The position numbers and the translations under genes were made by a program. The notes under the pieces are model-generated. The model saw only the letters and a program-made list of their open reading frames with translations, was not told the DNA's origin and did no database searches. DNA of 45,290 bases from Phycisphaerales bacterium (GTDB taxonomy: Bacteria > Planctomycetota > Phycisphaerae > Tepidisphaerales > Tepidisphaeraceae): the NCBI GenBank assembly GCA_025361735.1, contig JANYKD010000272.1, forward strand, positions 1 to 45,290, read 5' to 3'. How positions within the stretch are numbered: the first letter of the stretch is position 1; each line of letters opens with the position of its first letter. This document shows positions 42,722 through 45,290 of the stretch, piece after piece.

Positions 42722-44155
42722 ATGGGTAGAGCAATCCAGTATGTGCCGATAACGACGATCCTGCTGGTCTTCACCGGCGTAATCGCCGCCAGGGCCCAGG
42801 AACTGCAGGTCGATTGTGGCAAGCCCATTGGCCGGATCCGCCCGTTGCATGGCGTCAACAACGGGCCGCTGCAGTCGGGGGAAATGATCGACAACTCGAG
42901 GTACTTCAAAGAAATCGCGGTGCCCTACGCCCGCCTGCATGACTGCAACTGGCCCAACCCGGACGTCGTCGACATCCACGCCATCTTCCGCGACCCCCGC
43001 GCCGATCCGGCCGACCCGGCCAGCTATGACTTCCGCCGCACCGACGATTTCCTCAAGGCCCTGGTCGCCACCGGTTCCAAAGTCGTTTACCGTCTCGGCG
43101 AATCCATCGAGCACACCAAGCGCAAATACCACGTCAACCCGCCGGCCGACCCGGAACGCTGGGCGGCGGCGTGCGTGGGGATTATCCGCCACTACAACCA
43201 AGGCTGGGCCAACGGGTTTAAGTACGACATCCGTAACTGGGAAATCTGGAACGAGCCGGAAAACCGGCCACAGATGTGGACCGGGTCCGATGACGACTTT
43301 CTCCGCCTGTACGAGGCCGCGGCCCGGGCGATCAAGGCCAAATTCCCCGACCTGAAAGTCGGCGGCCCGGGCTTCGGATACTCCGGCAAGTTCGTCAACG
43401 GGCGCTTCGAGCCGTCCGAACTCCTCTTGAAACTGCTCGCCCACTGCCGCCAGAAGTCGCTGGCGCTGGATTTCCTCTCCTGGCATCTCTACACCAACGA
43501 CCCGGCCGAGTGTGTCGCCCGCGCCCGAGCCCTGCGCACGCTGCTCAACGAGCAGGGCTTCTCCAGCACGGAGCTCCACTTCAACGAGTGGAACTACCTG
43601 CCCGACAACGACTGGGGCCCGCTGGGCAAGCCCGGGCAGGCCAGGCAGACCGAGGAATACTTCGCCAAAGTCAGCGGCGCTGCCGGCGCCGCGTTCTCCG
43701 CGTGTGTGCTGATGAACCTCCAGGACAGCGCCGTCGATGTCGCCAACTTCTACTCGGCCGACATCCAGGGCTTCGGCATGTTCAGCACCTACGGTGTGCC
43801 GCAAAAGACCTTCTACGCGTTCAAAGCCTTCCGCATGCTGCTCGATACGCCGCTGCGCATTGAGACACGTGGCTCGCAACCGGGTCGCATCGTGGTCTGC
43901 GCCGGGACGAATACAGAGAAGTCGGAAGTACGAATCCTTGTGAGCAATTACAGCTCGGCCGACCCGGGCGTGAAACTCACGGTGCAAGGCTTGCCGTGGA
44001 AAGGCCCGACCGTCTGCCGCTCCTGGATCGTGGACGCCGTACGCGAGTTGGTGGCCGAGAAGGACATCGAACTCTCCGGCGAGTCGCCGATCATCACGCA
44101 CGAACTGAAGGCCCCCGCGGTGTGGCTCTTGAGCCTGACCCCGCGCGAACACTGA
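42722..44155 (+). CDS. Secreted GH39-like glycoside hydrolase
   Basis: A 477-aa protein with a signal peptide (residues 1-25, AARAQ). The barrel carries RNWEIWNEPE with acid/base Glu178, and STELHFNEWNY with nucleophile Glu289, as in GH39 beta-xylosidases and alpha-L-iduronidases (clan GH-A). GVNNGPLQSG, RLHDCNWPNPDVVDIH and LSWHLYTND are family-like. A C-terminal beta-sandwich (about 385-475) completes the usual layout. It would hydrolyse xylosides or iduronides outside the cytoplasm. There is no Shine-Dalgarno sequence before the ATG, so the start or initiation mode is uncertain. Confidence 0.83.
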   Translation: MGRAIQYVPITTILLVFTGVIAARAQELQVDCGKPIGRIRPLHGVNNGPLQSGEMIDNSRYFKEIAVPYARLHDCNWPNPDVVDIHAIFRDPRADPADPASYDFRRTDDFLKALVATGSKVVYRLGESIEHTKRKYHVNPPADPERWAAACVGIIRHYNQGWANGFKYDIRNWEIWNEPENRPQMWTGSDDDFLRLYEAAARAIKAKFPDLKVGGPGFGYSGKFVNGRFEPSELLLKLLAHCRQKSLALDFLSWHLYTNDPAECVARARALRTLLNEQGFSSTELHFNEWNYLPDNDWGPLGKPGQARQTEEYFAKVSGAAGAAFSACVLMNLQDSAVDVANFYSADIQGFGMFSTYGVPQKTFYAFKAFRMLLDTPLRIETRGSQPGRIVVCAGTNTEKSEVRILVSNYSSADPGVKLTVQGLPWKGPTVCRSWIVDAVRELVAEKDIELSGESPIITHELKAPAVWLLSLTPREH

Positions 44156-44156
44156 C

Positions 44157-44212
44157 GCCATCGCCGCTATGGCGAATGGCATCGCCTTCCGGAAGGAAGG
44201 TGGAATATTCCA
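44157..44212. terminator. Palindrome group between convergent genes, possible bidirectional terminator
   Basis: A 9-bp stem with one bulged base (44157-44180), then CCTTCCGGAAGG (44185-44196) and TGGAATATTCCA (44201-44212), both perfect. They fill the 68-bp gap between the GH39 and beta-helix genes. There is no long T-run, so termination is inferred from position and structure. Confidence 0.45.
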
Positions 44213-44223
44213 TCGTCGGGATA

Positions 44224-45290
44224 CTAAGGCTGAACCGCGTTGCCATTATATACACCGACGTGGGGAACTGCGGAGTCAAGAACCGGGTTGCCCCAGTAAT
44301 CGGAGCCGCCGTTACCTGGGATCAGCAGGCCGGACTTCAGGGCGGGAGAACCGACGGTGAGCTTGTATCCAGCGAGCGAGTCCATGCCCAGATTACCGCT
44401 GCCCGGAGCTATGAGGCGCGGGTCGCCCAGAATCTTTCGTTCATCCTCGACGATGTGGCCGTTGCCGAAGTAGAGGTTGCCCTCGAAACGGCAACCCTGC
44501 GGGGCCTTGAAGGTTCCCTTGCCGGCGTTGATGAAGATGTTGTTCTGAAACAGGATCGAACTCTTGCCGCTGCTCGTGCCCTGCTCGAACAGCGCGGGGT
44601 TGCCGTCCCGCACGTAGATCGTGTTGTTGTAGATTCGGTAACCGTGATTGCCGTCGCCATGCACCAGGAACACGCGGCTGCCGGCCAGGCAGCCGTCGTT
44701 CTGGCTGATGTTATAGCGAACGATGTTGTCGTTGGCGTTGCCGTCGCAACACATGTTGACAAATCCGCCCTCGTTGTCGTGGCTGTAGTTGTACTGGTAG
44801 ATGCAGCGCTGGTTGCTGTTGTCGAAATCGAAGGCCATGCCGTCGAACTTCGTCCTGGTCTCGCAGACTTCGTTGTACTGGAAAGTGACGTCCTCGCAGA
44901 AATATGGCCAGACCGCGGCGTGACCCTGCTTGAGCGAGTTGTTGTTGGCCTGGCGGACGAAGTTGCGCTCGATCATTGCGCCTTTGACGCACCAGGGAAT
45001 GATCCCGTCGCCGCCAATGCGCTCGAGGCGGTTGCCGGCGATGCGGATGTTGATGGAGGGCGTGTAGGCGCCGTGGCCGCCCCAATTGGAGTTTGGATCC
45101 TTCGGCTTGTTGATCCACTGCGACTGCATCAGGATGCCGTTACGGGCGACGTCGTGGATGGTGTTGTTCTCGATGCGAACCCCGTCCCACCGGGACGGCA
45201 CCGAGAGGTTCGCGGCCGTGATGGAGAAGACGATGCCCCCACTTTCCTTGCCGTCGCGATAGTCGGTCAAATCGCCGACGACATCGTGGA
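44224..45290 (-). CDS. Right-handed beta-helix protein (5' end beyond the window)
   Basis: The reading frame stays open to the window edge, so this is the C-terminal 355 residues of a longer protein. Successive turns of a parallel beta-helix are visible: VRIENNTIHDVARNGILM, INIRIAGNRLERIGGDGII, CIYQYNYSHDNEGGF, NIVRYNISQNDG, YRIYNNTIYVRDG and ILFQNNIFINAG. The end DYWGNPVLDSAVPHVGVYNG is typical of such polysaccharide-lyase-like or parallel beta-helix repeat (PbH1) proteins in planctomycetes. Lyase or glycosidase action on uronic-acid polysaccharide is possible but no catalytic residue can be assigned. It is probably secreted, as the relatives are. Confidence 0.82.
   Translation of the reverse strand, partial: HDVVGDLTDYRDGKESGGIVFSITAANLSVPSRWDGVRIENNTIHDVARNGILMQSQWINKPKDPNSNWGGHGAYTPSINIRIAGNRLERIGGDGIIPWCVKGAMIERNFVRQANNNSLKQGHAAVWPYFCEDVTFQYNEVCETRTKFDGMAFDFDNSNQRCIYQYNYSHDNEGGFVNMCCDGNANDNIVRYNISQNDGCLAGSRVFLVHGDGNHGYRIYNNTIYVRDGNPALFEQGTSSGKSSILFQNNIFINAGKGTFKAPQGCRFEGNLYFGNGHIVEDERKILGDPRLIAPGSGNLGMDSLAGYKLTVGSPALKSGLLIPGNGGSDYWGNPVLDSAVPHVGVYNGNAVQP

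Overview
The window looks like a chromosomal segment of a GC-rich, Gram-negative-type bacterium, most likely a planctomycete (Planctomycetota). The reasons are the many secreted carbohydrate-active enzymes, a PQQ-like propeller protein opening with DWPQWRGPNRD, large secreted proteins of unknown role, and many small orphan genes between metabolic genes. No rRNA, tRNA, CRISPR array, transposase gene or phage structural gene could be supported. The lineage is inferred from protein style only.

Layout. 0-11.1 kb: an envelope or exopolysaccharide block. It holds a GT4-like glycosyltransferase (+), then on the minus strand UDP-glucose dehydrogenase, a WecA/MraY-type sugar-phosphate transferase and a nucleotide-sugar epimerase/dehydratase. 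Upstream of these lie a 1527-aa secreted protein with a nucleotidyltransferase-like motif and YwqK/MORN-type repeats, and a coiled-coil membrane protein. 11.3-19.2 kb: carbohydrate use, with an MFS transporter coupled to a TIM-barrel isomerase/epimerase, a secreted two-part esterase, and a secreted GH36 alpha-galactosidase with an NPCBM module. 19.3-24.4 kb: an island of small orphan proteins (DUF7710-like, a DinD fragment, DUF7919-like and others), palindromes, and a nucleoside-phosphorylase-like protein. 24.4-30.5 kb: a GH172 (DUF2961) enzyme, a SUKH-ankyrin protein, a lectin-esterase-SMP30 fusion, a membrane-anchored orphan and clusters of palindromic repeats. 30.5-32.3 kb: a compact three-gene operon led by a TIGR04255-family protein. 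32.6-36.3 kb: carB, enlarged to 1227 aa. 36.4-45.3 kb: a PQQ-like propeller, an orphan gene, an antitoxin relic, a secreted gluzincin-like protein, a DUF5984 protein, a VapBC-type module with a further ribbon-helix-helix protein, a protein with an L7/L12-like tail, a GH39 enzyme, and a beta-helix protein cut by the window edge.

The most striking feature is a family of REP-like palindromes headed by GTAG, the tetranucleotide used by RAYT-type transposases. They occur singly or as inverted pairs at about 16.2, 24.7, 29.3, 30.2 and 37.7 kb. One 101-bp inverted pair sits inside carB in frame, adding about 35 residues to a housekeeping enzyme. carB also carries an in-frame 8-bp tandem repeat and a long low-complexity linker. 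Other candidates for new biology are the TIGR04255 operon, the giant secreted protein with its coiled-coil partner, and the antitoxin relic 2.6 kb from an intact homologue.
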